From positions 1-64,000 of the forward strand of contig JAIXSQ010000003.1 of assembly GCA_027484575.1 (NCBI GenBank): a stretch of 64,000 bases of DNA. Direction: 5' to 3'. Below, piece by piece: positions 8,353 through 17,413 of this stretch (position 1 is its first letter; the number at the start of each line of letters is the position of its first letter). The notes beneath the pieces are model-generated. The model was not told the origin of the DNA. It saw nothing but the letters and a program-made list of their open reading frames with translations, and made no database searches. The translations under genes and the position numbers were made by a program. Source of the DNA: Comamonadaceae bacterium (GTDB lineage: Bacteria; Pseudomonadota; Gammaproteobacteria; Burkholderiales; Burkholderiaceae_C).

Positions 8353-9099
8353 CTACGCCTTGCGGTACGGCCGCCAGGTCCCCTCCGGCTGCGCCAGCCG
8401 GTCGACCACCACGCGCAGCACCGCCGGGTGCGTGACCATGCCCAGGTGGCTGGCCGGGACCTCGACGTTCTCGGCGCGCGCGCTGCGGCGCTGCAGGCAG
8501 CTGCGCCAGTTCACCACGCCGTCGCTGCGGCTGTAGACCGAGGTCACCGGCACTGGCGGCGCCTCGCGCAGGCGGGCTTGCAGGCGCGGGGTCAGCTGCT
8601 GCGCATCGCCGCGCAGCAGCCGGAAGACCGACTCGGCATGCGTCGTGCCGCGCATCGAGGCGAACGGCGTGCCCAGCGTCACCACGGTGCGCACCGCCTC
8701 GGGCGCGCGCTTGGCCAGCTCGCGGGCGTACACGCCGCCCAGGCTCCAGCCCACCAGGCTCACGCGCCGGCCGGCCTCGGCATGGCGGGCGCGCAGGTCC
8801 TCTTCCAGCCCGTCCAGCCAAGCATCGAAGCGCCCCTCGGGCCCGGTGTTGACGCCGCGGCCCCAGCAGTGCGCCGCGAAGCCCGCGTCGGCGATGTGCT
8901 GGCGCAGGTGCGCGGTGGTGAACGGCGCGCCGCCCAGCCCCGGGAACACGATGACCGGATGCCCGTCGCCGACGGCCTCGGCCCGGGGCGCCAGCTTGGC
9001 CGCGGCGAGGTCGAGCAAGGCCCGCATCGGCTCGACGGCCAGCAGGGACAACGGGGGCGGCGCGAACAGGCCGCGCTGCAGGGCAGAGGAAGGGCGCAT
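8353..9099 (-). CDS. Alpha/beta hydrolase (lipase/PGAP1-like fold)
   Basis: A 248-residue protein with VIVFPGLGGAPF (oxyanion region) near residue 50 and the nucleophile elbow VGWSLGG near residue 118. YSRSDGVVNW carries the acid residue near 203, and SHLGMVTHP holds the likely catalytic His near residue 226. It has no obvious signal peptide. The ATG at 9099 (MRPSSALQRG) was chosen because upstream codons read into low-complexity sequence; an internal ATG (MRALLDLAAA) is possible. It is followed by a type 1 repeat and preceded by about 190 bases without recognisable features before a second, different alpha/beta hydrolase on the same strand. Substrate unknown. Confidence 0.8.
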   Translation of the reverse strand: MRPSSALQRGLFAPPPLSLLAVEPMRALLDLAAAKLAPRAEAVGDGHPVIVFPGLGGAPFTTAHLRQHIADAGFAAHCWGRGVNTGPEGRFDAWLDGLEEDLRARHAEAGRRVSLVGWSLGGVYARELAKRAPEAVRTVVTLGTPFASMRGTTHAESVFRLLRGDAQQLTPRLQARLREAPPVPVTSVYSRSDGVVNWRSCLQRRSARAENVEVPASHLGMVTHPAVLRVVVDRLAQPEGTWRPYRKA

Positions 9100-9290
9100 G
9101 CCGCCACTGTGGGGGCGCGCCCCGGCAGCGGCCGTGCGCCGCGGTGGCGCGGCCGCGTGGGCGTTCGCGCTGCACCACGTCGGGCGGGCAGGGGGCCGGC
9201 CGTAGGTGCGGCGACGCGGCGCTGTGGTCCGCGCCCTGCGTGCAACTGCGTACCGCGCGGGCAGGCCGCGCCGGTGCGCGGCCTTAGGGC

Positions 9291-10094
9291 TCAGCCCAGC
9301 GCGCGCAGCATCCCGTCGACCAGCGCGGCGGTGGCGCCGGGCTTTTCCATCGGGAACAGGTGCGTGCCGTCGAGCATGGCCAGCCGGCCCGCGCAGACCC
9401 GCCGGGTCATCGCCAGGCCGACCTGGGCCACTTCCTCGGACTGCAGCCCGCCGATGAAGGCGGCCGGGCAGCGCAGCGGGTGCGCGCGCAGCACGCGCTC
9501 CATGTTGTGCGGCAGGGTGTTGTAGATCGCGGTCTCGACGTCGCGGTCGAAGCTGAGCACCCGGGTGCCGTCGGCATCGTCGTGGGTGCACAGGTGCACG
9601 TAGTCGTGCAACACCTGCGGGTCCCAGCGCTGGAACACCTTCTTGTGGCGGAAGTGCTCGTGCGCGGCCTCGACGTCGGGCCAGCGGTTCTTGCGCTGGC
9701 GGCTGATGCGCCCGGGCGAGATCGAGCCCACCAGCTGCGTGCGCTTGGCCGCATTCACCGCGGTGGCCTTCCAGCCGCCCAGCAGCGGCGAGTCGAGCAG
9801 CAGCACGCCGCGCACCAGCGCCGGGTGCCGCGCGGCGCACAGCACCGACAGGAAGCCGCCCAGCGAATGGCCCACCAGCCAGGCGGGCTCGCCGGCCTTG
9901 TCGACCTCCTTCTGCGCGAAGTCGTGCAGCTGCCGGATCAGGTGCGGCCAGTTGCTGGTGACCGGGTAGTCGGGATGGTGCCCGTACTTGTCGGGCGCCT
10001 TGACCGTGTAGCCGCGCGCGCGCAGCTGCTTGAACAGCACGCTATAGGTGGCGGCGGGGAAGCTGTTGCCGTGGGAGAAGACGATCAGGGACAT
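9291..10094 (-). CDS. Alpha/beta hydrolase
   Basis: A 267-residue predicted cytoplasmic hydrolase. It begins MSLIVFSHGNSFPA (HG oxyanion motif), has the nucleophile elbow VGHSLGGF near residue 83, LLDSPLLGGW, and a C-terminal catalytic His in DGTHLFPMEKP near residue 246. This pattern is common in esterases and haloalkane-dehalogenase-like hydrolases of unassigned substrate. The ATG at 10094 matches where family similarity begins. A type 2 repeat lies upstream, between this gene and the Anbu gene. Confidence 0.82.
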   Translation of the reverse strand: MSLIVFSHGNSFPAATYSVLFKQLRARGYTVKAPDKYGHHPDYPVTSNWPHLIRQLHDFAQKEVDKAGEPAWLVGHSLGGFLSVLCAARHPALVRGVLLLDSPLLGGWKATAVNAAKRTQLVGSISPGRISRQRKNRWPDVEAAHEHFRHKKVFQRWDPQVLHDYVHLCTHDDADGTRVLSFDRDVETAIYNTLPHNMERVLRAHPLRCPAAFIGGLQSEEVAQVGLAMTRRVCAGRLAMLDGTHLFPMEKPGATAALVDGMLRALG

Positions 10095-10179
10095 GGTGGC
10101 GGGACGGATTGTCCGGCAGGGGTGGCGTGGGGGCGGACGCGTGGGTGACCGTGGGCCGCGCCGGCTCCGCCACGACGTC

Positions 10180-10264
10180 GTCGCCCCGGCGAAGGCCGGG
10201 GCCCAGTGACTGCGGGGGGCGCGCCGGGGAAAGTCGCTGGATCCCGGCCTTCGCCGGGATGACG
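10180..10264. repeat. REP-like palindromic repeat, type 2 pair
   Basis: GTCGCCCCGGCGAAGGCCGG with inverted CCCGGCCTTCGCCGGGATGAC. It lies in the 206-base gap between two co-directional minus-strand genes, downstream of the Anbu stop codon. Confidence 0.85.
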
Positions 10265-10300
10265 AAGGGGGGGAGCCGGGGCGACGCGGCCCGCCCCCGC

Positions 10301-11128
10301 TCAGATCAGCCGCTCGTCCGGCCGCGTGATCTTCTTGAGCGGCTGGCTGTGCGCGTCCACCACTTTCAGCGGGGTGTCCGTGTGGGTGTCGTCCCAGACC
10401 GGGTCCTCGAGGCTGTCGAACACCTCGCGCAGCTTCTGGCCCCAGCTGCTGTGCAGCATGCGGTAGTAGGGATTGGAGGTCGAGATGCACACCAGCTTGT
10501 CGGTCGCGTAGCGGCCTTCCTCGTAGACCACCAGGTCCAGCGGCGGGCCCACCGACAGGTTGGACTTCATCGTCGAGTCCATCGACACCAGCGCGCACTT
10601 GGCGGCCTCGTCCAGCGGGGTCTCGGGCGTGAGCACGCGGTCGAGCACCGGCTTGCCGTACTTGCTCTCGCCGATCTGGAAGTAGGGCGTCTCGCGCGTG
10701 GCCTCGATGAAGTTGCCGGCCGAATAGACCTGGAACAGCCGCATGCCCTCGCCGCGCACCTGGCCGCCGAACACCAGCGAGATGTTGAAGTCCACGCCCG
10801 CGGCGCGCAGCGCGTCGGCGTCGCGTTCGTACACGCGGCGCACGGCCTGGCCCAGCACGCGGCAGGCGTCGAACATGCTGCGGGCGTTCCAGATCGTGAT
10901 CGGCTCGCCGCCGTCGGGGTCCTTGAGCTTCTCGACCTGCAGGATCTCGCGCACGGACTGCGAGATCGACAGGTTGCCCGCCGTCAGCAGCACCATGAAG
11001 CGGTCGCCGGCGCGCTCGTACACGATCATCTTGCGGAAGGTGCTGATGTGGTCCACGCCCGCGTTGGTGCGCGAGTCGGACAGGAACACCAGCCCGGCGT
11101 TGAGCTTGATGCCGACGCAGTAGGTCAT
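10301..11128 (-). CDS. Anbu-type proteasome-like peptidase
   Basis: Anbu (COG3484) is a bacterial homologue of the 20S proteasome beta subunit and HslV. The 275-residue protein starts MTYCVG, so Thr2 becomes the N-terminal nucleophile after Met removal; Asp18 (LSDSRTNAG) and Lys33 (FRKM) complete the Thr-Asp-Lys set. LLTAGNLSISQSV and the long C-terminal region fit Anbu rather than HslV (~175 residues). In many bacteria anbu sits with transglutaminase, alpha-E and ATP-grasp genes; none is nearby here. It lies 34 bases downstream of mutS on the same strand and may be co-transcribed with it. The in vivo substrate is unknown. Confidence 0.9.
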   Translation of the reverse strand: MTYCVGIKLNAGLVFLSDSRTNAGVDHISTFRKMIVYERAGDRFMVLLTAGNLSISQSVREILQVEKLKDPDGGEPITIWNARSMFDACRVLGQAVRRVYERDADALRAAGVDFNISLVFGGQVRGEGMRLFQVYSAGNFIEATRETPYFQIGESKYGKPVLDRVLTPETPLDEAAKCALVSMDSTMKSNLSVGPPLDLVVYEEGRYATDKLVCISTSNPYYRMLHSSWGQKLREVFDSLEDPVWDDTHTDTPLKVVDAHSQPLKKITRPDERLI

Positions 11129-11162
11129 GCGGGGTCCAGGTTGGGGTGCACGGGACGGGGGC

Positions 11163-13784
11163 TCATGCGAGCTTCTTCTTCAGCGCGTACAGCGCATCGA
11201 GCGCCTCGCGGGGGCTCATGGTATCGGGGTCGAGCGCGGCGACCGCGGACTCGAGCGGGCCCGGGCCGCTGCGCTCGGGCTCGGGGGGCGGGGCGAACAG
11301 GTCCACCTGCGCGCGCGACCGCTCCTGCTGCGCCTCCAGCGCGCCCAGCGCGTGCTGCGCATGGCGCAGCACCTGGGTGGGCATGCCGGCCAGCCGCGCG
11401 ACCTGGATGCCGTAGCTGCGGCTGGCCGGGCCGGGCTGGATCTCGTGCAGGAACACGATGTCGCTGCCCGACTCGGTGGCGCTGACGTGCACGTTCACCG
11501 CCGCATGGTGCTGGGCGGGGAACTCGGTCAGCTCGAAGTAGTGGGTGGCGAACAAGGTGGTGCTCTGGCAGCGGTCGTGCAGGTGCGCGGCGATGCCCGA
11601 AGCAAGGGCCAGGCCATCGAAGGTCGACGTCCCCCGCCCGATCTCGTCCATCAGCACCAGCGACTGCGGCGTGGCCGCATGCAGGATCTGGGCCGCCTCG
11701 GTCATCTCCAGCATGAAGGTCGACTGCGCGTTGGCCAGGTCGTCGGCCGCGCCGATGCGGGTGTGGATCGCGTCCATCGGCCCCAGCCGGCAGGCCTGCG
11801 CGGGCACGTACGAGCCCATGGCCGCCAGCAGGCAGATCAGGGCCACCTGCCGCATGTAGGTGCTCTTGCCGCCCATGTTGGGGCCGGTGATCACCTGCAT
11901 GCGCTGCCTGGGCCCCAGCCGGGTGTCGTTGGCGATGAAGGCGCCGCCCGAGGTCTCGGCCAGCCGCGCCTCGACCACCGGGTGGCGGCCCTGCACGATC
12001 TCGATGCCGGGCTCGCGGGTGAACTGCGGCCGGCACCAGCCCAGGGTCAGCGAGCGCTCGGCCAGCGCGCACAGCGCATCGAGCGCCGCGATCGCGCGGG
12101 CCAGCCGCGACAGCTGCGGCACGTGCGGCTGCAGCGCGTCCAGCAGCTGCTCGTACAGGAACTTCTCGCGCGCCAGCGCGCGCTCCTGCGCCGACAGCGC
12201 CTTGTCCTCGAAGGCCTTGAGCTCGGGCGTGATGAAGCGCTCGGCGTTCTTGAGCGTCTGGCGGCGGCGGTAGTCGGCCGGCACCTTGTCCAGCTGCCCG
12301 GCCGTGACCTCGATCGAGAAGCCGTGCACCCGGTTGAACTGCACCTTCAGGTTGGCGATCCCGGTGCGCTCGCGCTCGCGCGCCTCCAGCTGCAGCAGGA
12401 AGCCGTCGACGTTCTCCTGGATCGCCCGCAGCTCGTCGAGCTCGGCATCCCATCCGGGTGCGATCACGCCGCCGTCGCGCACCAGCGCGGCGCAGTCCTC
12501 CTTGACCGTGCCGGCCAGCAGCTCGGCGCAGCCCTCGGGCGGCAGCAGGTCGGCGGCCAGCCGTTGCAGCAGCGCGCCGGCGGGCTCCACCGCCCCGGCC
12601 AGTGCGCGCGCCCGGGCCAGCGACTGGCCCAGGCCGAGCAGCTCGCGCGGACGCACCTGGCGCAGCGCCGTGCGGGCGGTGATGCGCTCGACGTCGCTGA
12701 TGCCCTTGAGCTGCTCGCGCAGCGTGCGGTGGCCGCCGGCGCGCAGGTGCTCGATGGCGTCGTGCCGCTCGACTGCCTGCTGGCGGTCGCGCCGCGGCTC
12801 CAGCAGCCAGCAGCGCAGCGCGCGGCTGCCCATGCCGGTCTGGCAGGTGTCCAGCAGCGAGAACAGCGTGGGCGCGTCCTCGCCGCGCAGGGTCTGCACC
12901 AGCTCCAGGTTGCGCCGGGTGGCGATGGGCAGGTCCAGCAGCTCGTCGTCGCGCTGCACCTGCAGGCTGCGCACGTGCGACAGCTGCCGGCCCTGGGTGT
13001 GCTCGGCGTAGGCGAGCAGGGCGGCCGCCGCCGCGTGCGCCTGCACCAGGTCGTCGGCGCCCCAGGCGCCCAGCGTGGCGGCGCCCAGCTGCTCGAGCAG
13101 CTTGCGCAGGCCCAGGCCGGCGTCGAACTGGAAGGCCGGGCGCTCGGTCAGCGGCATCCCGTTGGCAAAGCGCATCGCCGCCAGCCGCTGGCGGAAGGCG
13201 GGCGTGACGTCGGCGCCGTGCAGCAGCTCCGACGGCGCGATGCGCGCGACCCAGCCCTCGACCTCGTCGCCGGCGCACTCGGCCAGCTGCAGCGCGCCCT
13301 GCGTGACGCTCAGCCAGGCCAGGCCGATGCGGTGGCGGCTGCCCTGGTGCAGCGCGAGCAGCACGGTCTCCGCCTTGTCGGCCATCAGCTCGGTGTCGGT
13401 CAGCGTGCCGGGCGTGACCACCCGCACCACCTTGCGCTCGACCGGGCCCTTGCCCGCGCCCACCTCGCCGACCTGCTCGCAGATGGCCACCGACTCGCCC
13501 AGCTTGATCAGCCGGGCCAGGTAGTTCTCCACCGCGTGGAAGGGCACGCCGGCCATGCTCACCGGCTGGCCGGCCGACTGGCCGCGCTTGGTGAGCGTGA
13601 TGTCCAGCAGCCGCGCGGCCTTCTCGGCGTCGTCCCAGAACAGCTCGTAGAAGTCGCCCATCCGGTAGAACACCAGCGTCGACGGGAACTGCGCCTTGAC
13701 GGCCAGGTACTGGGCCATCATCGGCGTGTGGCCCTGGGCCAGGAAGTCGGCGGACGTGGGCGCGGCGGCGGGCTGCAGGCTCAT
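11163..13784 (-). CDS. mutS: DNA mismatch repair ATPase MutS
   Basis: MutS recognises base mismatches and small loops and recruits MutL. The 873-residue protein has the mismatch-binding Phe-x-Glu motif (MGDFYELF) near residue 40, then the connector, lever and clamp domains. The ABC-type ATPase at the C-terminal end shows Walker [10 protein letters not shown], Walker [15 protein letters not shown] and the following [12 protein letters not shown]. Length equals the usual ~855. The start at 13784 (MSLQPAAAP) places the mismatch-binding motif at the expected position; longer readings upstream are low-complexity. The Anbu gene follows closely on the same strand. Confidence 0.97.
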   Translation of the reverse strand: MSLQPAAAPTSADFLAQGHTPMMAQYLAVKAQFPSTLVFYRMGDFYELFWDDAEKAARLLDITLTKRGQSAGQPVSMAGVPFHAVENYLARLIKLGESVAICEQVGEVGAGKGPVERKVVRVVTPGTLTDTELMADKAETVLLALHQGSRHRIGLAWLSVTQGALQLAECAGDEVEGWVARIAPSELLHGADVTPAFRQRLAAMRFANGMPLTERPAFQFDAGLGLRKLLEQLGAATLGAWGADDLVQAHAAAAALLAYAEHTQGRQLSHVRSLQVQRDDELLDLPIATRRNLELVQTLRGEDAPTLFSLLDTCQTGMGSRALRCWLLEPRRDRQQAVERHDAIEHLRAGGHRTLREQLKGISDVERITARTALRQVRPRELLGLGQSLARARALAGAVEPAGALLQRLAADLLPPEGCAELLAGTVKEDCAALVRDGGVIAPGWDAELDELRAIQENVDGFLLQLEARERERTGIANLKVQFNRVHGFSIEVTAGQLDKVPADYRRRQTLKNAERFITPELKAFEDKALSAQERALAREKFLYEQLLDALQPHVPQLSRLARAIAALDALCALAERSLTLGWCRPQFTREPGIEIVQGRHPVVEARLAETSGGAFIANDTRLGPRQRMQVITGPNMGGKSTYMRQVALICLLAAMGSYVPAQACRLGPMDAIHTRIGAADDLANAQSTFMLEMTEAAQILHAATPQSLVLMDEIGRGTSTFDGLALASGIAAHLHDRCQSTTLFATHYFELTEFPAQHHAAVNVHVSATESGSDIVFLHEIQPGPASRSYGIQVARLAGMPTQVLRHAQHALGALEAQQERSRAQVDLFAPPPEPERSGPGPLESAVAALDPDTMSPREALDALYALKKKLA

Positions 13785-13968
13785 GAGGCGGTGGATTATC
13801 CGTGCTGCCCCGGCGTGCCCATCCGCGCGGGCCGTCGCAAGCCACATGGCCATGACGGGGTGCACGTCCCGGGCAGCAGCCCACAGCGGCCGTCGCGGGC
13901 GTCCTACAGCCGCGCCAGGGGCGCGCGGCCGATGCTCACGGGGCGATGCACCACTTCCCCCGTCCCTC

Positions 13969-14274
13969 ATGACCACCAAGCGCAAGGCCGACCTCGTCCT
14001 GGTGCCGCCGCACCAGCTCGGCTACCTCAAGACCCTGTGCCAGGCCGCCAGCCGCGCCGCCGCGCGGGCCCAGGAAGCGGCCTCGGCGGCACGGCTGGAA
14101 CTGGCCGACAAGGTAGGCGGCGGCGTGCAGCCCGGCCAGCTGCAGCACGCCTGGCGGCTGCACCGCGAGGCGATCCAGAAGCTCAACATCGTGCTGTTCT
14201 TCGGCCAGCTGTACGTGGCCGCCTTCCGGCGCGAGCCCCTGCGCGGCAAGACCCTGACTGGCGAGGAGCAGTAG
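13969..14274 (+). CDS. Conserved hypothetical protein, 101 residues
   Basis: The product starts [14 protein letters not shown] and is mostly helical, with an Ala/Arg-rich stretch at about 25-45 ([17 protein letters not shown]) that could form a coiled coil, and a hydrophobic patch [15 protein letters not shown] at about 72-86. It has no signal peptide and I recognise no domain. The gene ends only 4 bases before the GTG start of the MscS channel, so the two are very probably co-transcribed and may work together. It is divergent from mutS across about 185 bases in which I see no clear promoter. Confidence 0.6.
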   Translation: MTTKRKADLVLVPPHQLGYLKTLCQAASRAAARAQEAASAARLELADKVGGGVQPGQLQHAWRLHREAIQKLNIVLFFGQLYVAAFRREPLRGKTLTGEEQ

Positions 14275-14278
14275 CCGC

Positions 14279-15412
14279 GTGGCCGGCGCGCTGGCGGCGC
14301 TGCTGCAGCAGGACCCCTGGACCGCCACCGCGGCGCTCGCCCTGGCCGCGGTGCTGGCCGCGCTGGTGCTGCACCGGGTGGTGGGCAGCCTGCTGCGCCG
14401 CGCCACCCGCGGCGCGCCGATCCTCAACGCGATGCTGCTGGCCACCCAGCAGGCCGGCGGCGCCGCGCTGCCCCTGGCGGCGCTGCAGGTGGTGTGGGGC
14501 CTGGCGCCCGACGACCTGCGCTGGATCGGCCCGCTGCGCCACGCCAACGGGCTGCTGCTGATCGCGGCCGTCACCTGGCTGGCCACCGCCACCATCCGCG
14601 GGCTGTCGGACGGGGTGATCCGCCAGCACCCGGTGGACGTCGAGGACAACATCGACGCCCGCCGCATCCACACCCAGGCCCGGGTGCTGGCCAACAGCGC
14701 GGGCGTGGTGGTGGTGATCGCCGGCAGCGCGATGGCGCTGATGACCTTTCCGGGTGCGCGCCAGGTGGGCGCGAGCCTGCTGGCCTCGGCCGGCGTGCTG
14801 GGCCTGGTGGCGGGCCTGGCCGCGCGGCCGGTGTTCAGCAACCTGATCTCGGGGCTGCAGCTGGCGCTGGCGCAGCCGCTGCGGCTGGACGACGTGCTGA
14901 TCGTGCAGGGCGAATGGGGCCGGGTGGAGGAGATCACCGGCACCTACGTGGTGATGCGCCTGTGGGACGAGCGGCGGCTGATCGTGCCGCTGCAGTGGTT
15001 CATCGAGAACCCGTTCCAGAACTGGACCCGCAGCAGTGCGCAGATCCACCAGTCGGTGTTCCTGTTCGTGGACTTCACCGCGCCGCTGGACCTGCTGCGC
15101 GAGGAACTGCAGCGCGTGGTGCAGGCCGCGCCCGAGTGGGACGGCCGCACCGCGCAGCTGGTGGTGATCGATGCCAGCGAGCGGGCGCTGAAGCTGCGGG
15201 TGCTGGTGTCGGCCCGCGCGGCCGGCCCGGCCTTTGACCTGGGCTGCAAGGTGCGCGAGGCGCTGTACGCGCGGCTGGTGCGCGACCACCCCGAGGCGCT
15301 GCCGCGCAACCGGCAGCTCAACGAAGCCCAGGCGGGCGCAGCGGAGGGGGCGGGGCCGACGCCGCAGCCGCCGCCGGGGGACGCGCCGTTGAAGCGGCGC
15401 TGGTGGGCCTAG
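14279..15412 (+). CDS. MscS-family mechanosensitive ion channel
   Basis: A 377-residue inner-membrane protein. Four or so hydrophobic segments occupy residues about 15-190, and the last, a Gly/Ala-rich pore helix (ASLLASAGVLGLVAGLAARP) and following FSNLISGLQLALAQPLRLDD, is the MscS signature. A beta domain with VEEITGTYVVMRLWDERRL and PLQWFIENPFQNWTR follows. Such channels open on hypo-osmotic shock. Start is GTG at 14279, 4 bases after the 101-residue gene. Its stop is only 13 bases from the convergent suhB stop, and no terminator is visible there. Confidence 0.9.
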   Translation: MAGALAALLQQDPWTATAALALAAVLAALVLHRVVGSLLRRATRGAPILNAMLLATQQAGGAALPLAALQVVWGLAPDDLRWIGPLRHANGLLLIAAVTWLATATIRGLSDGVIRQHPVDVEDNIDARRIHTQARVLANSAGVVVVIAGSAMALMTFPGARQVGASLLASAGVLGLVAGLAARPVFSNLISGLQLALAQPLRLDDVLIVQGEWGRVEEITGTYVVMRLWDERRLIVPLQWFIENPFQNWTRSSAQIHQSVFLFVDFTAPLDLLREELQRVVQAAPEWDGRTAQLVVIDASERALKLRVLVSARAAGPAFDLGCKVREALYARLVRDHPEALPRNRQLNEAQAGAAEGAGPTPQPPPGDAPLKRRWWA

Positions 15413-15425
15413 CGGGCCGGGCGCG

Positions 15426-16379
15426 TCAGAACGGCGCGTCCTCGTTGCCCTGGGGCTTGTCGGCGGCGGGGGCTGCGCCGGCGTCGTCCTGCGGCGCGGC
15501 GTCCGCGGCGGCCGTGCTCCCCGGCCCCACCAGCGGGGCGGCGTTGCGCACCTCGGCCTTCTGGCCGGCGGTGGCGAACTTGCTGTACTTGGACAGCATG
15601 CCCACCAGCTGGCCGTACACGCGCGGGTTGCCGGCCACGCATTCCTTCTGCTCGAGGAAGTCGCTCTCGCCGGTGAAGTTGCCGATCAGGCCGCCGGCCT
15701 CGGTGACCAGCAGCGAACCGGCGGCCACGTCCCAGGGCGACAGGCCGGTCTCGAAGAAGCCGTCGGTCCAGCCCGCGGCCACGTAGGCCAGGTCGAGCGC
15801 GGCGGCGCCCGGGCGGCGCAGGCCGGCGGTGCGCTGCATGACGTCGGCCATCATGCGCAGGTAGGCGTTGAAGTTGTCGCCCGGTCGGAACGGGAAGCCC
15901 GTGGACACCAGGCACTTGGACAGGTCGATGCGCTTGCTCACGCGCAGGCGGCGGTCGTTGAGGTACGCGCCGCGGCCGCGGGTGGCGGTGAACAGGTCGT
16001 TGCGGGTGGGGTCGTAGACCACGGCCTGCTCGACCTTGCCCTTGACGATCAGCGCGATGCTGACGCAGTAGACCGGGAAGCCATGGATGAAGTTGGTGGT
16101 GCCGTCCAGCGGGTCGATGACCCACACGAAATCCGATCCCTGCCGTCCCTGCGTGCGGCCCGACTCCTCGGCCCAGATGGCGTGGTCGGGGTAGGCACCC
16201 AGCAGCGTGTCGATGATGGCCTGCTCGCTGGCGTGGTCGACCTCGGTGACGAAGTCGTTGACCTGCTTCTGCGAGACGCGGACGGCTTCGACGTCGAGCG
16301 CGGCGCGGTTGATGATGGCGCCGGCGGCGCGTGCGGCCTTCACGGCCACGTTGAGCATGGGGTGCTGGTTGGACGACAT
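15426..16379 (-). CDS. suhB: Inositol-1-monophosphatase (SuhB-like)
   Basis: This Mg-dependent phosphatase of the IMPase family hydrolyses inositol 1-phosphate; E. coli SuhB also takes part in rRNA antitermination. The 317 residues carry motif [17 protein letters not shown] near residue 84, the upstream metal ligand in IWAEESG near 67, and [15 protein letters not shown] near 218. The catalytic part ends near residue 265; a further ~50-residue Ala/Pro/Asp-rich tail ([15 protein letters not shown]) is unusual compared with E. coli SuhB (267). The ATG at 16379 gives the standard N-terminus [13 protein letters not shown] within eight residues. It is divergent from trmJ. Confidence 0.93.
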   Translation of the reverse strand: MSSNQHPMLNVAVKAARAAGAIINRAALDVEAVRVSQKQVNDFVTEVDHASEQAIIDTLLGAYPDHAIWAEESGRTQGRQGSDFVWVIDPLDGTTNFIHGFPVYCVSIALIVKGKVEQAVVYDPTRNDLFTATRGRGAYLNDRRLRVSKRIDLSKCLVSTGFPFRPGDNFNAYLRMMADVMQRTAGLRRPGAAALDLAYVAAGWTDGFFETGLSPWDVAAGSLLVTEAGGLIGNFTGESDFLEQKECVAGNPRVYGQLVGMLSKYSKFATAGQKAEVRNAAPLVGPGSTAAADAAPQDDAGAAPAADKPQGNEDAPF

Positions 16380-16472
16380 GGATTGTGCGAAGAGCGGGCA
16401 CCGCGGGGGTGCGTGGACGGGGCGGCCCGGCGATGCGGGCGGCGACAATCGCGCGATTCTACCGGGGACCCC

Positions 16473-17192
16473 ATGCGCACGCGTTTCATCCTGATCGGCA
16501 CCAGCCACGCCGGCAACGTGGGGGCGGCCGCGCGCGCGATGAAGGTGATGGGCTACGACGACCTGGTGCTGGTGGCCCCGCGCTGGGACGACGTGCTGAC
16601 CCGGCAGGAGGCGATCGACCGCGCCAGCGGCGCCACCGACGTGCTGCAGCGGGCCCGCACCGTGGCCACGCTGGACGAGGCGCTGGACGGCATCGAGGTG
16701 CTGTGCGCCACCGCCATGACCCCGCGCGACTTCGGCCCGCCCACGCGGGCGCCGCGCGAGCACCTGCCGCAGGTGGCGGCGGCTGCGCCGCAGGGCGTGG
16801 CCTTCCTGTTCGGCAGCGAGCGCTACGGCATGCGCAACGAGGACGTGTGGCGCTGCCACGTGGCCCTGAGCATTCCCACCGCGCCGGGCTACGGCTCGCT
16901 GAACATCGCGGCCGCGGTGCAGCTGGTCGCCTACGAGTGGCGGCAGGCCATGGGGTCCTACCCCGTGCAGTCGCCGGCGCCGGAGGCGCTGCCCGCCGAT
17001 GCGCAGGCCGTGGCCGGGCTGCTGGCGCACTGGGAGCAGGCCCTGGTGGCCATCGGCTTCCTGGACCCGGCCGCACCGAAGAAGCTGCTGCCGCGCCTGA
17101 ACGCGCTGTTCAACCGGGCGCAGCCGACAGCCGAGGAGATCCACATCCTGCGCGGCATCGCGCGGGCGATGGAGCAGAAGGCGAAGGGATAG
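16473..17192 (+). CDS. trmJ: tRNA (cytidine/uridine-2'-O-)-methyltransferase TrmJ
   Basis: TrmJ 2'-O-methylates position 32 of several tRNAs using S-adenosylmethionine. The 239-residue protein is a SPOUT (SpoU-type) methyltransferase: [20 protein letters not shown] at 5-24 (motif 1, catalytic Asn/Arg), [14 protein letters not shown] near 112 (motif 2), and [18 protein letters not shown] near 140 (motif 3, trefoil-knot AdoMet site). A helical C-terminal extension completes the TrmJ length. The start at 16473 fits the family N-terminus. A GACAAT -10-like box lies at 16444-16449. suhB is divergent upstream; the amidase gene converges downstream with two repeats between. Confidence 0.93.
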   Translation: MRTRFILIGTSHAGNVGAAARAMKVMGYDDLVLVAPRWDDVLTRQEAIDRASGATDVLQRARTVATLDEALDGIEVLCATAMTPRDFGPPTRAPREHLPQVAAAAPQGVAFLFGSERYGMRNEDVWRCHVALSIPTAPGYGSLNIAAAVQLVAYEWRQAMGSYPVQSPAPEALPADAQAVAGLLAHWEQALVAIGFLDPAAPKKLLPRLNALFNRAQPTAEEIHILRGIARAMEQKAKG

Positions 17193-17203
17193 GTCCCTGG
17201 GCC

Positions 17204-17280
17204 GTCATCCCCGCGCAGGCGGGGATCCCTGCATGGGCACCGTGCGCGATCGTGGACCCCCGCCTGCGCGGGGGTGACGG
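17204..17280. repeat. REP-like palindromic repeat, type 1 pair
   Basis: GTCATCCCCGCGCAGGCGGG with inverted CCCGCCTGCGCGGGGGTGAC. It begins 12 bases after the trmJ stop codon, between convergent genes. Confidence 0.85.
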
Positions 17281-17330
17281 AGACACGCGGCGGACGTCCG
17301 TCTGCGCCGGGGCGACGGATGAGGGGCATC

Positions 17331-17411
17331 GTCATCCCGGCGAAAGCCGGGATCCAGTGACGTCGCAACGGCCGCCGACAAGCCGCCGGCCCCGGCCTGC
17401 GCCGGGGCGAC
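17331..17411. repeat. REP-like palindromic repeat, type 2 pair
   Basis: GTCATCCCGGCGAAAGCCGG, CAGTGAC, then inverted CCCCGGCCTGCGCCGGGGCGAC. It ends 3 bases before the amidase stop codon. Together with the type 1 pair it fills most of the trmJ/amidase convergent gap. Confidence 0.8.
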
Positions 17412-17413
17412 GC

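Noticed and set aside
11127..14561. 1144-codon plus-strand open frame opposite mutS
   Set aside because: It is a GC-driven antisense shadow. Its translation is Gln/Ala/Gly/Arg-rich without domains, and mutS on the other strand explains the region fully.
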